The notes: generated from the letters alone by a model not told the origin. 64,000 bases of DNA from Methylomonas sp. MK1 (GCF_000365425.1 NZ_AQOV01000001.1:1488001-1552000); one strand, 5' to 3'; numbered from the stretch's first letter, positions 36,150-47,118 are shown. Numbers and translations are program-made.

Positions 36150-37341
36150 AATTTTGCTCCATTGTGGCAATACCGGCGGACAAGCCGAGGGTGTATTGGC
36201 TGGTACAGGGCAGATTCAAGGTAAAACTTGTACCTTGCCCCGGCGTCGAACGACATTTGACGCTACCGCCATGCGCGCGCGCCACGCTATCGACCACCGC
36301 CAAACCCAAGCCGGTGCCATTGGACTTGGTGGTGTAGAACGGTTCGAATAATTTAGTTTGCTGCGCTTCGACGATACCTGGCCCATCATCCGTCACGGTG
36401 ATGTCTATGCAGCCTGAATCGCTCCGACGGACCGTTAATGCAATTTTGTGCGCGCCAGCCTCGGCCGCGTTATTGATTAAGTTCAATACTGCCCCGCGCA
36501 ATGCATCTTCATTGCCAAGCAACTGATCGGTGCTGATGCGGTTTTCGATGCTAAATTCGCCCACAAAACTATCGGCCGCTTCGGCGAGATGTATTAGCAG
36601 CCGTTGTAATGAAAAACTTTGCATCGCCATCCGACCCTGTTTGGCAAAGATCAGCATGTCGTTAACTTGGCGCTCCAGGTAATGCAGACGTTCTAAAATT
36701 TTCTCGGAGAACTGTTGGCGCTTTTCGTCGGGAATCGAGGGTTTGCTCATTTGTGATGCATACAAAATCGCGGTCGCCAGCGGTGTACGGACCTGATGCG
36801 CGAGACTGGCCACCATTTCCCCCATCGCGCTTAGTTGTTTTTGCTGCGCCAGCGTATCTTGCAAGGAACGCAGTTCGCTGACATCCGACAACAGAATGAT
36901 TTGCTCCGCGTCGTTACCCAACGAGCTGTGGGTAATATTCACTTTACGGCCGTCTCTGAGTTGGCGTTCGTGCGGCGATTCGAAAACCGGTTGCAAACTG
37001 CGCGCCGCCACACTCGACCATAATTGGCCCAGCAAGGGTTCGCCCAAAAAGTCCACGGAATGGACATTGCAATCTACGATCATTCCTTGCGCATTCAGCA
37101 CAACCACCGCCGCCGGTAAGGCCGCCAGAATCTGTTGCAAGCGGCTGGCGAGCTTTTCCTTCTCGATCAACGTGTTCAGACGCTCGCTACGCGCGGCCTG
37201 CAACTCGCGATTGAGCTTGGCTACTTGCTCTTCCAACCCCTGATAGGAATGCGCCAGATTCTCCGAAAGTTCGTTAAAGATCCGGAATGCATCCGTTAAG
37301 CGCTCGGTTTTTTGTTGTTGATGCAGCTCTATAGTCCCCAT
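36136..37341 (-). CDS. flrB: Flagellar sensor histidine kinase FlrB/FleS
   Basis: The protein is 401 residues from ATG at 37341; the longer frame needs a TTG start. An N-terminal coiled coil (about 25-70) leads to a PAS domain (about 70-160). The kinase core follows: His182 in SLAHQVRTPLA, N box NLINNAAEAG, G1 DDGPGI, G2 GTGLGLAV. No transmembrane segment is present, as expected for cytosolic FlrB. It phosphorylates FlrC, encoded next with a 14-bp overlap. A sigma-54 promoter lies at 37376-37391. Confidence 0.93.
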   Translation of the reverse strand: MGTIELHQQQKTERLTDAFRIFNELSENLAHSYQGLEEQVAKLNRELQAARSERLNTLIEKEKLASRLQQILAALPAAVVVLNAQGMIVDCNVHSVDFLGEPLLGQLWSSVAARSLQPVFESPHERQLRDGRKVNITHSSLGNDAEQIILLSDVSELRSLQDTLAQQKQLSAMGEMVASLAHQVRTPLATAILYASQMSKPSIPDEKRQQFSEKILERLHYLERQVNDMLIFAKQGRMAMQSFSLQRLLIHLAEAADSFVGEFSIENRISTDQLLGNEDALRGAVLNLINNAAEAGAHKIALTVRRSDSGCIDITVTDDGPGIVEAQQTKLFEPFYTTKSNGTGLGLAVVDSVARAHGGSVKCRSTPGQGTSFTLNLPCTSQYTLGLSAGIATMEQNYETV

Positions 37342-37375
37342 ATTTAGTCGCCTAATTGATTGTCTAGACGCTAAA

Positions 37376-37391
37376 AGCAAAATTTAGACCA
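37376..37391 (-). promoter_or_regulatory. Sigma-54 promoter of flrBC
   Basis: The minus strand reads TGGTCTAAATTTTGCT; GG and GC are correctly spaced and TTTGCT fits the -12 box. The start would be near 37364, about 23 bases before flrB. In Vibrio, flrBC is activated by FlrA with RpoN. Confidence 0.75.
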
Positions 37392-37473
37392 TTTAAATTT
37401 ACATTTAAAAACAGCTGCTTAAATACGCACAGTCAAGTTTTTGACGACAAGAAGCCGGCTGCTAGTTCCGGAC

Positions 37474-37489
37474 TGGTGACGAATTGGCT
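37474..37489 (+). promoter_or_regulatory. Candidate sigma-54 promoter of the PrsT-like gene
   Basis: The plus strand reads TGGTGACGAATTGGCT. The GG (-24) and GC (-12) doublets are 12 bp apart as required, but the -12 box is TTGGC rather than TTGC. It lies 45-60 bp before the chosen start and faces away from the flrB promoter. Confidence 0.5.
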
Positions 37490-37533
37490 TTGCGACTATG
37501 CTATGTGCACACTTGAGCAACCCCATCTTCGCT

Positions 37534-40350
37534 ATGCGCAAAAATCCGATGAAACCCAATTTCCCGTTAAATAAACTACTGCTGATTCTGGCGCTTAACC
37601 CCGTGCAGATAAGTTTTGCCGATGACATCCAGGCCGGCAAGTTTTACGAAGAGGCGTTACAGGCTTACAGAAGTCAAAATAACGCCGAAGCGATAATCAA
37701 TTTAAAAAATGCGTTACAGCAAAATGAAAGGTATGTCGCAGCCCACCTGTTGCTAGGAGACATTTATTTACAACAGAAATCTTTGTCAGCAGCAGAAGTT
37801 GAACTTAGCTTGGCCAAACAACTCGGCGCGGATCCATCTTTACTGGTGGAAAATCTGGCCAAACTATATACCTACCAAATTCGCTACAAGGACTTGCTCA
37901 AGGAAATCGATCCGGTACTTTTTGCTACCGAGTTACGCCCGGTTTTACACGTGTACCGTGGTAACGCGTTCCTGCAAACTAACTTAATTAGCGAAGCGCT
38001 CAACGAGTTCGACATTGCGTTACAAATTGCTCCTAACCATATTGATGCCGCAATTGGGCGCGCCAACGCATTGCTAAAACGTGGTGACATTAAAGGCGCC
38101 GATCAGGCAGCTGAAAAGGCTATGCAAATCCAACCCAACGACCCAGGCGCTTGGTTTGTGAAAGGCTCAATCAAACATGCCACTATGGAATTAGATGACG
38201 CGCTTAGGTTTTACGACAAGGCAATTGAACTGAATCCCGATCATGTTGACACCCGACTCGCCAGAGCCGGGCTTTTAATGGACTTGAAGCAGGATGAACG
38301 GGCACGGCAAGATCTAGAATATTTGCGGAAGGCTTACCCGTTCGAACCCAAAGCCGCCTATTTGCACGCAGTTTTACTTGAACGCAATAATCAGAAGGAA
38401 TCGGCAACCAAGGAATTGGAAGTGGCTGGTGATATTATTTCCTCCATCAAACCCGAGTATTTGTCCGCGCACGGGCCTACCCTGATGCTTTCCGGCTTGG
38501 TCAACTACAGTCTGCAGAGACTTGATGTCGCCGCGGAATACCTGCGTCAGTACGTCAACCAATACCCGGAACAACCCGGCCCCTACAAATTGCTGGCGAC
38601 CATCCTTTTGCAGAAAAACGAACCGGAACAGGCCATCGACTTGCTTCGACCGGTCCAAATCCGCAATCCGCAGGACCAGCGTTTGGCCTTGATACTGGGG
38701 AACGCGTTTATGCAGGTAGGCAAACACGATATGGCAAACGCCATGTTCGAAAAGGCCATGAAAATGGGCGGCGGCGACAGTTCGTTACAAGCCGAAATCG
38801 GTTTTAACCGCTTGTTCATGGGCCAGGAGCAGGCTGGCTTGCGAGACCTGGAAGCCGCATTCAAGCAGAACCCTGACGACACTCAAGCCGGCATACGCTT
38901 GGTAGCGTTATACATCACACGCGGCGAATCGGAAAAGGCACTGCCGGTCGCCAAAGCCATGCAAGATAAAGTGTCGAGAAATCTTACACTTTTGAATCTG
39001 TTAGGTATGACCCAAGTCAGTGCTAAACAATTCAAAGAAGCGCGCCAAAGCTTCGAAAGCACGGTGGAGATCGACCCGGCTTTTCTGACTGGTCATCTGA
39101 ATTTGAGCAAATTGGATGTTGCGGAAAAAAAATTCGATGACGCCAGAAACCGATTGGATACTCTACTGAAAAAATATCCCGACGAAATCAATGTAGTCAC
39201 TGAATTGGCCACCGTCGAACAAGCAGCCGGAAACTACGACAAAGCAATCGTATTGCTGGAGCGGGCCCAGAAATTAGACCAAAATGCCCTAACCCCCGTG
39301 CTGGCTTTGGTGGACGTAAAACTGAAAACCAACAAAGTGCTTGAGGCATTGAGCTTGGCCAGAACTGCTGAAAGATTGAATCGGAATGACCCATCGGTCA
39401 TGGAAGCGCTCCTCCGTTGCCATTTGGCCGCCAACAACAAAGACGAAGCGCTTGCGGTAACCATTCGAATGGCTGAACAAGCGAAATTGAATGCTAATAA
39501 TCTATTCCGGGCCGCGCGGTATCAAATCGACCTTGGCAGCTACAATGAGGCCATAAAAACCCTAAAAAGGGCGGTTTTAGTCGATGAAAACCACATCCCG
39601 TCGCAAGTGGCCCTTGTCGAAATGGAATTGAATCATGGGGAAGCGGTATTCGCGGTAAAACGCGCGGAAACCCTGCAAAAGCAATATCCGCAACAGGCAT
39701 TCCCGCACCACCTGCTGGGCGATATTGCGCTCCGCGACAAAAAACCAGACTTGGCTGCTGATCATTTTCAATCGGCGTTTGCGTTGGAGCCGAATAGCAT
39801 CGCGCTTATGAAGCTATACAGCGCACTGAAGATGAGCAACCAAAATCAGAAAGCATTTACGCTACTCGAGGGATGGATCAAAAAAAATCCGAGCGATGCT
39901 ACGCCGGCTGCCGCCTATGCCGAAGAGCTGTTGGTTGCGGGAAAAATAAAGGAAGCCGAGAAACAGTATGAAAAATTGCTGGCAATCACCCCCGACAATC
40001 CGCAATTCCTGAACAACCTGGCCAATATATATTTTCAAACCGGCAACGATAAAGCGCTCTCGACGGCCGAAAACGCGCAAAAACTGGCCCCCGACCAAGC
40101 GAGCACCAACGACACGCTTGGCTGGATTTTGGCAAACCAAGGCCAGGCCGAACGAGGGCTGAATTACTTGCGAAATGCGCATTCCAGGCAATCGCAAAAC
40201 CCGGAAATCCGTTACCACATTGCTTTTGCACTTGATCAATTGCAGCGTAAGGAAGAAGCAAAACAAGAGCTTGAAAAGGCCCTGAATGCTAACAGCAATT
40301 TTCCTGGGATAGATCAAGCTAAATCCCTAATGGAAAAGCTCAAAAAGTGA
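37534..40350 (+). CDS. prsT: PrsT-like TPR protein of the PEP-CTERM/exosortase system
   Basis: About 938 residues from ATG at 37534; another ATG at 37549 and one at 37498 are possible, and none has a strong ribosome site. A hydrophobic N-terminal signal (PLNKLLLILALNPVQISFA) is followed by some 20 tetratricopeptide repeats (for example EALNEFDIALQIAPNHIDAAIGRANALLKRGD). Overall length and repeat content match the PEP-CTERM system TPR-repeat protein PrsT. The family is named a lipoprotein, but no lipobox cysteine is present here, so this copy is likely periplasmic after Sec cleavage. A PEP-CTERM substrate gene follows, and flrB lies divergently. Confidence 0.82.
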   Translation: MRKNPMKPNFPLNKLLLILALNPVQISFADDIQAGKFYEEALQAYRSQNNAEAIINLKNALQQNERYVAAHLLLGDIYLQQKSLSAAEVELSLAKQLGADPSLLVENLAKLYTYQIRYKDLLKEIDPVLFATELRPVLHVYRGNAFLQTNLISEALNEFDIALQIAPNHIDAAIGRANALLKRGDIKGADQAAEKAMQIQPNDPGAWFVKGSIKHATMELDDALRFYDKAIELNPDHVDTRLARAGLLMDLKQDERARQDLEYLRKAYPFEPKAAYLHAVLLERNNQKESATKELEVAGDIISSIKPEYLSAHGPTLMLSGLVNYSLQRLDVAAEYLRQYVNQYPEQPGPYKLLATILLQKNEPEQAIDLLRPVQIRNPQDQRLALILGNAFMQVGKHDMANAMFEKAMKMGGGDSSLQAEIGFNRLFMGQEQAGLRDLEAAFKQNPDDTQAGIRLVALYITRGESEKALPVAKAMQDKVSRNLTLLNLLGMTQVSAKQFKEARQSFESTVEIDPAFLTGHLNLSKLDVAEKKFDDARNRLDTLLKKYPDEINVVTELATVEQAAGNYDKAIVLLERAQKLDQNALTPVLALVDVKLKTNKVLEALSLARTAERLNRNDPSVMEALLRCHLAANNKDEALAVTIRMAEQAKLNANNLFRAARYQIDLGSYNEAIKTLKRAVLVDENHIPSQVALVEMELNHGEAVFAVKRAETLQKQYPQQAFPHHLLGDIALRDKKPDLAADHFQSAFALEPNSIALMKLYSALKMSNQNQKAFTLLEGWIKKNPSDATPAAAYAEELLVAGKIKEAEKQYEKLLAITPDNPQFLNNLANIYFQTGNDKALSTAENAQKLAPDQASTNDTLGWILANQGQAERGLNYLRNAHSRQSQNPEIRYHIAFALDQLQRKEEAKQELEKALNANSNFPGIDQAKSLMEKLKK

Positions 40351-40440
40351 GTGAAATCAGCCGTCGACTTTTTTTACACTCGCCATGCGGAAGGCAAACC
40401 AATGACGCATAACCATTTGTTTTTAAAAATATTTTTAACA

Positions 40441-40456
40441 TGGCCCACCATTTGCT
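40441..40456 (+). promoter_or_regulatory. Sigma-54 promoter of the PEP-CTERM gene
   Basis: TGGCCCACCATTTGCT matches TGGC and TTGCT exactly with the right spacing. Transcription would start near 40467, about 80 bases before the coding start. It is preceded by an A/T-rich stretch (40418-40440) that could bend DNA or bind IHF. Confidence 0.78.
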
Positions 40457-40547
40457 TAATTAAAAATGATTCCAACGCCTGACACCCAGACTTAAGTACT
40501 ATTGTGTGGAACAAGCTACCTCATGATAATTGGGCCAGAACAACAAA

Positions 40548-41435
40548 ATGGTGACAAAAATGCTTAAATTACGATATTTACTTCTTCCACTGGCGCTAGC
40601 ACCGTTATCTGCCCAGGCAGCCGTAGACTACCAATGGACTTTCACCAACACGGCCACATGTGTTTCGAACTGTAAGCCTATACTAGTCAATGACGGTTCC
40701 AATGGAGGTTATCTAGACAACACTAAACCTTCCGGAGGAGATTCCCAATATGTTGCCGGTGTGGACTCGAACGGCAAAGGAAATAGCCAAACGTTCAATC
40801 AATCCTCTGGTTTGGCTGCTACCGTTAACGTCTCTGCATTTTCCGGATCAACCACACTGGGCACTGCAACTCTGGCACTTTACGGTGGCGGCCTGGGCGC
40901 ATCCAGCACCGTAGACGGAAATATTCAAGACGCTCCTGAACACGCTTTCGACAATAACACCAGCACCGACGTCGGCCTATTCAAATTCAGCACAGATGTA
41001 AACCTGCAAAATGTGGCGATTGGCTGGAGCCAGACTGATAGAGATATATCGGTATTGGCCTACAAACCTACCGGCGGAAATCCGAGCACACCGGCTACTC
41101 TGGTAGGACAAACCCTGGCGAGCTTGATCACCAGTGGTTGGCAGTGGATTGGCAACTACAGCATTTCCACTGTTAATGGTGCAGGCAACACCAACATCAA
41201 CGCAGGCAATGTATCGTCAAGTTATTGGTTGATTACTGCCGCGTCTTCCGCATTTGGCGGGACTGTCGATGGAAATTCAGACTACTTCAAGATTTCCGGG
41301 ATTGGTGGCAACAAGGTTACCAGTGGCGGTGGCGGTGGCGTCGGCAGCGTTCCTGAGCCAACCAGTTTGTTGTTACTCGCCGGCGGCATATTGGGCTGGA
41401 GAATGAATCGCAAAACTCAAGTTTTGGCCGCTTAA
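40548..41435 (+). CDS. PEP-CTERM exosortase-dependent surface protein
   Basis: About 295 residues from ATG at 40548; ATG at 40560 is also possible. A signal peptide (LLLPLALAPLSAQA) leads to a mature domain rich in Ser, Thr, Asn and Gly. Blocks such as GLGASS, DAPEHAFDNN and VAIGWSQTDRDISVLAYKP recall the XDP1-type exosortase-dependent surface proteins. A Gly-rich spacer (SGGGGGVGS) precedes the sorting tail VPEPTSLLLLAGGILGW plus a basic RMNRK. It should be cut by exosortase and released or anchored with exopolysaccharide. Two cysteines near the N-terminus (CVSNC) may form a disulfide. A sigma-54 promoter and a terminator frame the gene. Confidence 0.88.
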   Translation: MVTKMLKLRYLLLPLALAPLSAQAAVDYQWTFTNTATCVSNCKPILVNDGSNGGYLDNTKPSGGDSQYVAGVDSNGKGNSQTFNQSSGLAATVNVSAFSGSTTLGTATLALYGGGLGASSTVDGNIQDAPEHAFDNNTSTDVGLFKFSTDVNLQNVAIGWSQTDRDISVLAYKPTGGNPSTPATLVGQTLASLITSGWQWIGNYSISTVNGAGNTNINAGNVSSSYWLITAASSAFGGTVDGNSDYFKISGIGGNKVTSGGGGGVGSVPEPTSLLLLAGGILGWRMNRKTQVLAA

Positions 41436-41460
41436 AACGACTTAGGCTCAAAAATAAAAA

Positions 41461-41496
41461 ACCGCCTTCCGAATAAAACCGGAAGGCGGTTTTTTT
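41461..41496. terminator. Intrinsic terminator between PEP-CTERM gene and argC
   Basis: ACCGCCTTCCG (41461-41471) and CGGAAGGCGGT (41480-41490) form an 11-bp stem with an 8-base loop, followed by TTTTTT and preceded by A-rich sequence. It can serve both convergent genes. Confidence 0.9.
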
Positions 41497-41518
41497 ATGT
41501 CCCACGCGTTAATGCAAT

Positions 41519-42547
41519 CTAAGGATATAGAGCTACGGTCTCTAAAGACTGATACTCAGGCAGCCCGAACATCAAATTCATATTTTGCACCGCCTGCCCA
41601 GACGCACCTTTCACCAAGTTATCAATCACCGACAACACCACTACCGTATCGCCGCCTTGCGGTTGATGCACCGCAACTTGGCAACGATTGCTGCCCCGCA
41701 CGTTACGAGTGTCGGCATGACTGCCACTCGGCAACACATCCACAAATTTTTCGTCGCGATACTTCTCTTCAAACAGTTTTTGCAGATCCAGGTTCCGGTT
41801 TAGACGCGCATACAGCGTCGCGTGAATACCGCGTATCATCGGCGTCAGATGCGGCACGAAAGTTAAACCAATCGCCTGCTTGGCAACATTTTGCAAACCC
41901 TGAGTGATTTCCGGCAAATGTCTGTGCCCGCTGACCGCATAGGCTTTAAAACTTTCACCCGCCTCGCTCATCAAGGAAGAGATTTCCGCCTTGCGTCCTG
42001 CGCCACTGACGCCGGATTTTACATCGGCGATTAAGTGCTGCTTATCTATCGCTCCAGACTCTAATAACGGCAAAAAGCCGAGCTGCACGGCAGTCGGATA
42101 GCAGCCAGGACAAGCGATCAAACTGGCTTGCTTGATTTGCTCGCGATTGACTTCCGGCAAACCATACACCGCTTCGGCGATCAAATCCGGACTGGCGTGC
42201 TGCATGCCGTACCACTTTTCCCATTCCTGCTGGTCCTTGATCCGGAAATCGGCAGATAAATCGATAACCTTGATACCGAGTGCCAGCAGCGCCTCAGCCA
42301 TCAGCATGGCGGTGCCATTTGGCGTGGCGAAAAACACTACATCGCAGTCTTTTAAATTATCCAACTCCGGCAACGTAAATTTCACATCGCAGTAGCCTCT
42401 TAGACTCGGATACAACTGATCCACACGCAAGCCGGCATCAGCTCGGGAAGTCACTACGCTAACCTCCACCTGAGGATGTAACACCAAAATTCTTAATAAT
42501 TCGACGCCGGTATACCCGGTACCGCCGACAATACCTGCACGTATCAT
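41519..42547 (-). CDS. argC: N-acetyl-gamma-glutamyl-phosphate reductase ArgC
   Basis: The protein has 342 residues. The NADP-binding GGTGYTG motif is at 8-14 and the active cysteine Cys149 is in [19 protein letters not shown] and SGHRHLPEI are further ArgC landmarks. It performs the third step of arginine synthesis. It is monocistronic and divergent from the quinone oxidoreductase gene. Confidence 0.97.
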   Translation of the reverse strand: MIRAGIVGGTGYTGVELLRILVLHPQVEVSVVTSRADAGLRVDQLYPSLRGYCDVKFTLPELDNLKDCDVVFFATPNGTAMLMAEALLALGIKVIDLSADFRIKDQQEWEKWYGMQHASPDLIAEAVYGLPEVNREQIKQASLIACPGCYPTAVQLGFLPLLESGAIDKQHLIADVKSGVSGAGRKAEISSLMSEAGESFKAYAVSGHRHLPEITQGLQNVAKQAIGLTFVPHLTPMIRGIHATLYARLNRNLDLQKLFEEKYRDEKFVDVLPSGSHADTRNVRGSNRCQVAVHQPQGGDTVVVLSVIDNLVKGASGQAVQNMNLMFGLPEYQSLETVALYP

Positions 42548-42625
42548 GAATGCTCTCGTTGAAAAAATACTGTTAGTCCAATGCGGCGCATATAATACGC
42601 CACTCTTCCCGCAAAGCTTAACACC

Positions 42626-43603
42626 ATGCGCGCCATCGAGATTTATCGCTCCGCAGAGTTAACCGATTTAGTCGAAACGGATCAGCCACTACCCTCTCCC
42701 GGCTCAGATCAAGTATTGATAAAAGTTGTAGCAGCCGGGGTAAACCGCCCAGACCTAATGCAGCGTAAAGGCCTGTATCCGCCACCACCAGGCGCATCCA
42801 CCGTTCTGGGTTTGGAAGTGTCCGGCACCATCGAAGCGGTAGGGAGCGAAGTAAATGAATTTAAAGTGGGCGATTCGGTTTGCGCCTTACTGACGGGCGG
42901 CGGTTATGCGGAATATTGCCTGGCAAGCGCCTGTTGCTGCCTACCATTACCGAAAGGCTTGAGTTTTATTCAAGCCGCCGCATTGCCTGAAACTTTTTTT
43001 ACGGTCTGGAGTAATATTTTCGACCGTGCAAAACTGCAAGTCGGCGAAAGTATATTGGTGCATGGCGGCAGCAGCGGTATCGGCACCAGCGCTATTCAAC
43101 TCAGCAAAGCCTTTGGCAACCAGGTGATAGTGACGGCCGGCAGCGATGAAAAATGTCAATTTTGTCGAGAACTGGGCGCGGACCTGGCCATAAATTATCG
43201 ACAGCAGGACTTTGTCGAAGCCGTTATGCATCACACCGGCGGCAAAGGCGTTAATGTCGTTTTAGACATAATCGGCGGCGACTACTTGCCCCGTAACTTG
43301 AAATGCCTGGCTATCGACGGCCGACTACAACAGATTGCCATCCAGAACGGCGGCAAGAGCGAAATCAATCTAGCATCCGTGCTGATGAAACGCCTTACCA
43401 TTTCCGGCACCACCTTGCGCCCCCGCAACGACGAGTTCAAGGCTAAAATAGCCCAACAACTTTTTGCAAAGGTTTGGCCGCTACTGGAATCCGGCCAACT
43501 CAAACCCATCATCGATTCGGTTTTTCCGCTAGATCAGGCCTCCCAGGCCCACGAACGCATGGAAAGCAGCCAACATATCGGTAAAATTATTTTGGAGGTA
43601 TGA
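42626..43603 (+). CDS. NAD(P)H quinone oxidoreductase, zeta-crystallin/PIG3 type
   Basis: This 325-residue zinc-independent medium-chain dehydrogenase has the GroES-like N-terminal domain ([29 protein letters not shown]) and Rossmann motif [14 protein letters not shown] (about 148-161). The full-length resemblance to the TP53I3 (PIG3) group is clear. Members reduce quinones with NADPH and may protect from oxidants. Its stop overlaps the rhodanese start by 4 bp (ATGA), indicating cotranscription. Confidence 0.9.
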   Translation: MRAIEIYRSAELTDLVETDQPLPSPGSDQVLIKVVAAGVNRPDLMQRKGLYPPPPGASTVLGLEVSGTIEAVGSEVNEFKVGDSVCALLTGGGYAEYCLASACCCLPLPKGLSFIQAAALPETFFTVWSNIFDRAKLQVGESILVHGGSSGIGTSAIQLSKAFGNQVIVTAGSDEKCQFCRELGADLAINYRQQDFVEAVMHHTGGKGVNVVLDIIGGDYLPRNLKCLAIDGRLQQIAIQNGGKSEINLASVLMKRLTISGTTLRPRNDEFKAKIAQQLFAKVWPLLESGQLKPIIDSVFPLDQASQAHERMESSQHIGKIILEV

Positions 43604-44451
43604 GCATGTCCTACACCACGTTGGTTTCCAAAGACATTTTAGCTGCCAACCTGAACAACCCGGATTGGCAGATATTCGACTGCCGTTTCTCGCTCGCCGA
43701 TGTGACAGCCGGTCATAAGTCCTACAGGCAAGGCCATATTCCCGGCGCGCGCTATGCTGATTTAAACCAGGGTTTGTCTTCGCCTGTGCGATCCTACACC
43801 GGCCGCCACCCGTTACCGGACTTTGCATTATTAGGCAAAAAGCTGGGCGAGTGGGGCGTTAACAATCGTAGTCAAATCGTGGTTTATGACGATGCCGGCG
43901 GCGCGTTTGCCGGCCGGATGTGGTGGCTGCTACGCACTATAGGCCATACCCAAATCGCAGTGTTGGATGGAGGCTTGGGGTATTGGCAAAAACAAGGCTT
44001 GCCGATCACCACCGCACTTCCGAAAATTACCACCAGCCAATTCCGAGTCTATCTGGACAATCAGCAATGGCTGGACGCCGCTCAAGTAACAGACGGTTTG
44101 GCGACCCGAAAAATCGCGCTAATAGACGCTAGAACACCAGAGCGCTTCCATGGCCGACAAGAACCGATAGACCCAGTAGCCGGCCATGTACCCAAAGCTT
44201 TAAATAGGCCATTGCAAAGAAATCTGGATAAATCCGGCTTATTTTTACCCGCCGACCAGCTACGCCAGCAATTTAGCAAACTGATAGCCCCTTGCCCTGC
44301 CGAGCAGGTGGTTCATATGTGCGGCTCCGGCGTGACAGCCTGTCACAATCTGTTAGCAATGGAAATCGCAGGATTAAGCGGCTCGAAACTTTACGCCGGC
44401 TCGTGGAGCGAATGGATCACCAATCGGAATAGACCCGTCGCAACGGATTGA
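43600..44451 (+). CDS. sseA: Rhodanese-type sulfurtransferase (3-mercaptopyruvate type, SseA)
   Basis: The protein has 283 residues from ATG at 43600, with a second ATG two codons on. Two rhodanese domains are present: an inactive N-terminal one (DCRFSLADV, GHIPGARYADL, VVYDDAGGAFAGRMWWLLR) and a C-terminal one with Cys241 in the loop CGSGVTA. That loop favours mercaptopyruvate over thiosulfate as sulfur donor. It is coupled to the quinone oxidoreductase upstream, an unusual redox and sulfur pairing. Confidence 0.9.
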   Translation: MSMSYTTLVSKDILAANLNNPDWQIFDCRFSLADVTAGHKSYRQGHIPGARYADLNQGLSSPVRSYTGRHPLPDFALLGKKLGEWGVNNRSQIVVYDDAGGAFAGRMWWLLRTIGHTQIAVLDGGLGYWQKQGLPITTALPKITTSQFRVYLDNQQWLDAAQVTDGLATRKIALIDARTPERFHGRQEPIDPVAGHVPKALNRPLQRNLDKSGLFLPADQLRQQFSKLIAPCPAEQVVHMCGSGVTACHNLLAMEIAGLSGSKLYAGSWSEWITNRNRPVATD

Positions 44452-44521
44452 TTACATCATCATAAGGGATTTGGGGAAATTGCTATGAGCCAGTTAATAG
44501 CTGAGCATAACTTTGAAAAGA

Positions 44522-44556
44522 CGCTGAATACATTCATCGAATATATTCAGCGTTTT
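44522..44556. terminator. Terminator between sseA and purA
   Basis: CGCTGAATA (44522-44530) and TATTCAGCG (44544-44552) form a 9-bp stem followed by TTTT; the other strand also ends in T-rich sequence. It lies between two convergent genes. Confidence 0.75.
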
Positions 44557-44579
44557 AATGCAGGATTGCTTCTTAACCG

Positions 44580-45899
<1,320 letters not shown>

Positions 45900-47096
45900 T
45901 TAACGACAGCTTATTGATCTAACGACCCACTGTTGATTGTGTTTTTCTAAAATAGCGTTGCAGCCCTGCTGTTCGGCGCCGCCTTGTTGTTCCGGCAGAT
46001 GTTGAATCACCGCCACACCTTGCGCGCGTAAATCTCTGACGGCTTCCCGCAAATCGGCATCTTCCGCAAAGGGGGCAAACACCACCTGCGCCGCTTCATC
46101 ATCGACTTTATACATGCCTGCCAATACTTTTAAATCCGCGCTGAAACCGGTAGCGGCTCGCGCTCGGCCGAATACTTCGCCGATATTATCGTATCTACCA
46201 CCGCGGGCGATTTCTTTGCCCAGAGCAGGCACAAAAGCCGCGAACACCATGCCGGTGTGATAGTGATAACCACGTAACTCGGCCAGATCGAAACTCACCG
46301 TCAACGCCGGAAAATCACGACGCAATTTATCGGATATACCTTGTAAATCGGCCAAAGCACCGACAATCTCATCTGCACCGGCAAAACCGGTTAATAATGC
46401 TTTGGCTTTGTCCAGTATATCCCTACCGCCATTCAGCTTCGGCAAGGCATTGAATATGTCTTTGTAGCGTGCGTCAATCTCAAACTCGGCAAGCAATTCC
46501 GCCAATTCTGTTCTAGCCTTGCGCTGCAAAACGTCGAACAATTCGGCTTCCTGTTGCGGATTAAGACCGGCATGTTCGGCCAAAGCCCGGTAGATAGCGA
46601 CATGCCCTAAATCCAAATGCACATTTTGCAAACCGCTAATTGCCAACATTTCCAGCATCAGTTGGATGACTTCGTAATCGCTTTCCAGGCCTGCATGACC
46701 GTATAGTTCAGCGCCGATCTGCATTGGGCTTCGGCTCTTTTCCAACGGATCACCCAAGGTGTGCAGCACGGTACCGGCATAGCACAGCCTGGTCGGGCCA
46801 TCGTGCTGAAAGTGATGTGCATCGATTCTTGCAACTTGCGGCGTCATATCCGCCCGCACTCCCAACATTTCTCCGCTCAATTGATCGGTCAGCTTAAACG
46901 TCTGTAGATCCAGGTCATGGCCGGAACCGATGAGCAAGGAATGCAGAAAGTCTACGAACGGTGGAATAACCAACTGGTAGCCCCAGCAGGCAAAAGTATC
47001 CAAAAGTTTTCTACGCAAGGTCTCGAGATGCGCTGCCTGTTCCGGCAATACTTCGCTAATCCCTTCCGGCAACAGCCAGGTGTCTTTTTTTTGCAT
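45900..47096 (-). CDS. hisZ: ATP phosphoribosyltransferase regulatory subunit HisZ
   Basis: The protein has 398 residues and resembles histidyl-tRNA synthetase without its tRNA-binding domain: WLLPEGISEVLPEQA, KLTDQLSGEMLGVRADMTPQVARIDAHH, and RGYHYHTGMVFAAF. HisZ binds the short form of HisG and is needed for its activity and feedback control. So this organism should have short HisG elsewhere. It sits 24 bp before purA, a placement common in betaproteobacteria and some gammaproteobacteria. Confidence 0.94.
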   Translation of the reverse strand: MQKKDTWLLPEGISEVLPEQAAHLETLRRKLLDTFACWGYQLVIPPFVDFLHSLLIGSGHDLDLQTFKLTDQLSGEMLGVRADMTPQVARIDAHHFQHDGPTRLCYAGTVLHTLGDPLEKSRSPMQIGAELYGHAGLESDYEVIQLMLEMLAISGLQNVHLDLGHVAIYRALAEHAGLNPQQEAELFDVLQRKARTELAELLAEFEIDARYKDIFNALPKLNGGRDILDKAKALLTGFAGADEIVGALADLQGISDKLRRDFPALTVSFDLAELRGYHYHTGMVFAAFVPALGKEIARGGRYDNIGEVFGRARAATGFSADLKVLAGMYKVDDEAAQVVFAPFAEDADLREAVRDLRAQGVAVIQHLPEQQGGAEQQGCNAILEKHNQQWVVRSISCR

Positions 47097-47118
47097 TTTT
47101 GTCTATCTCAAACACAGC

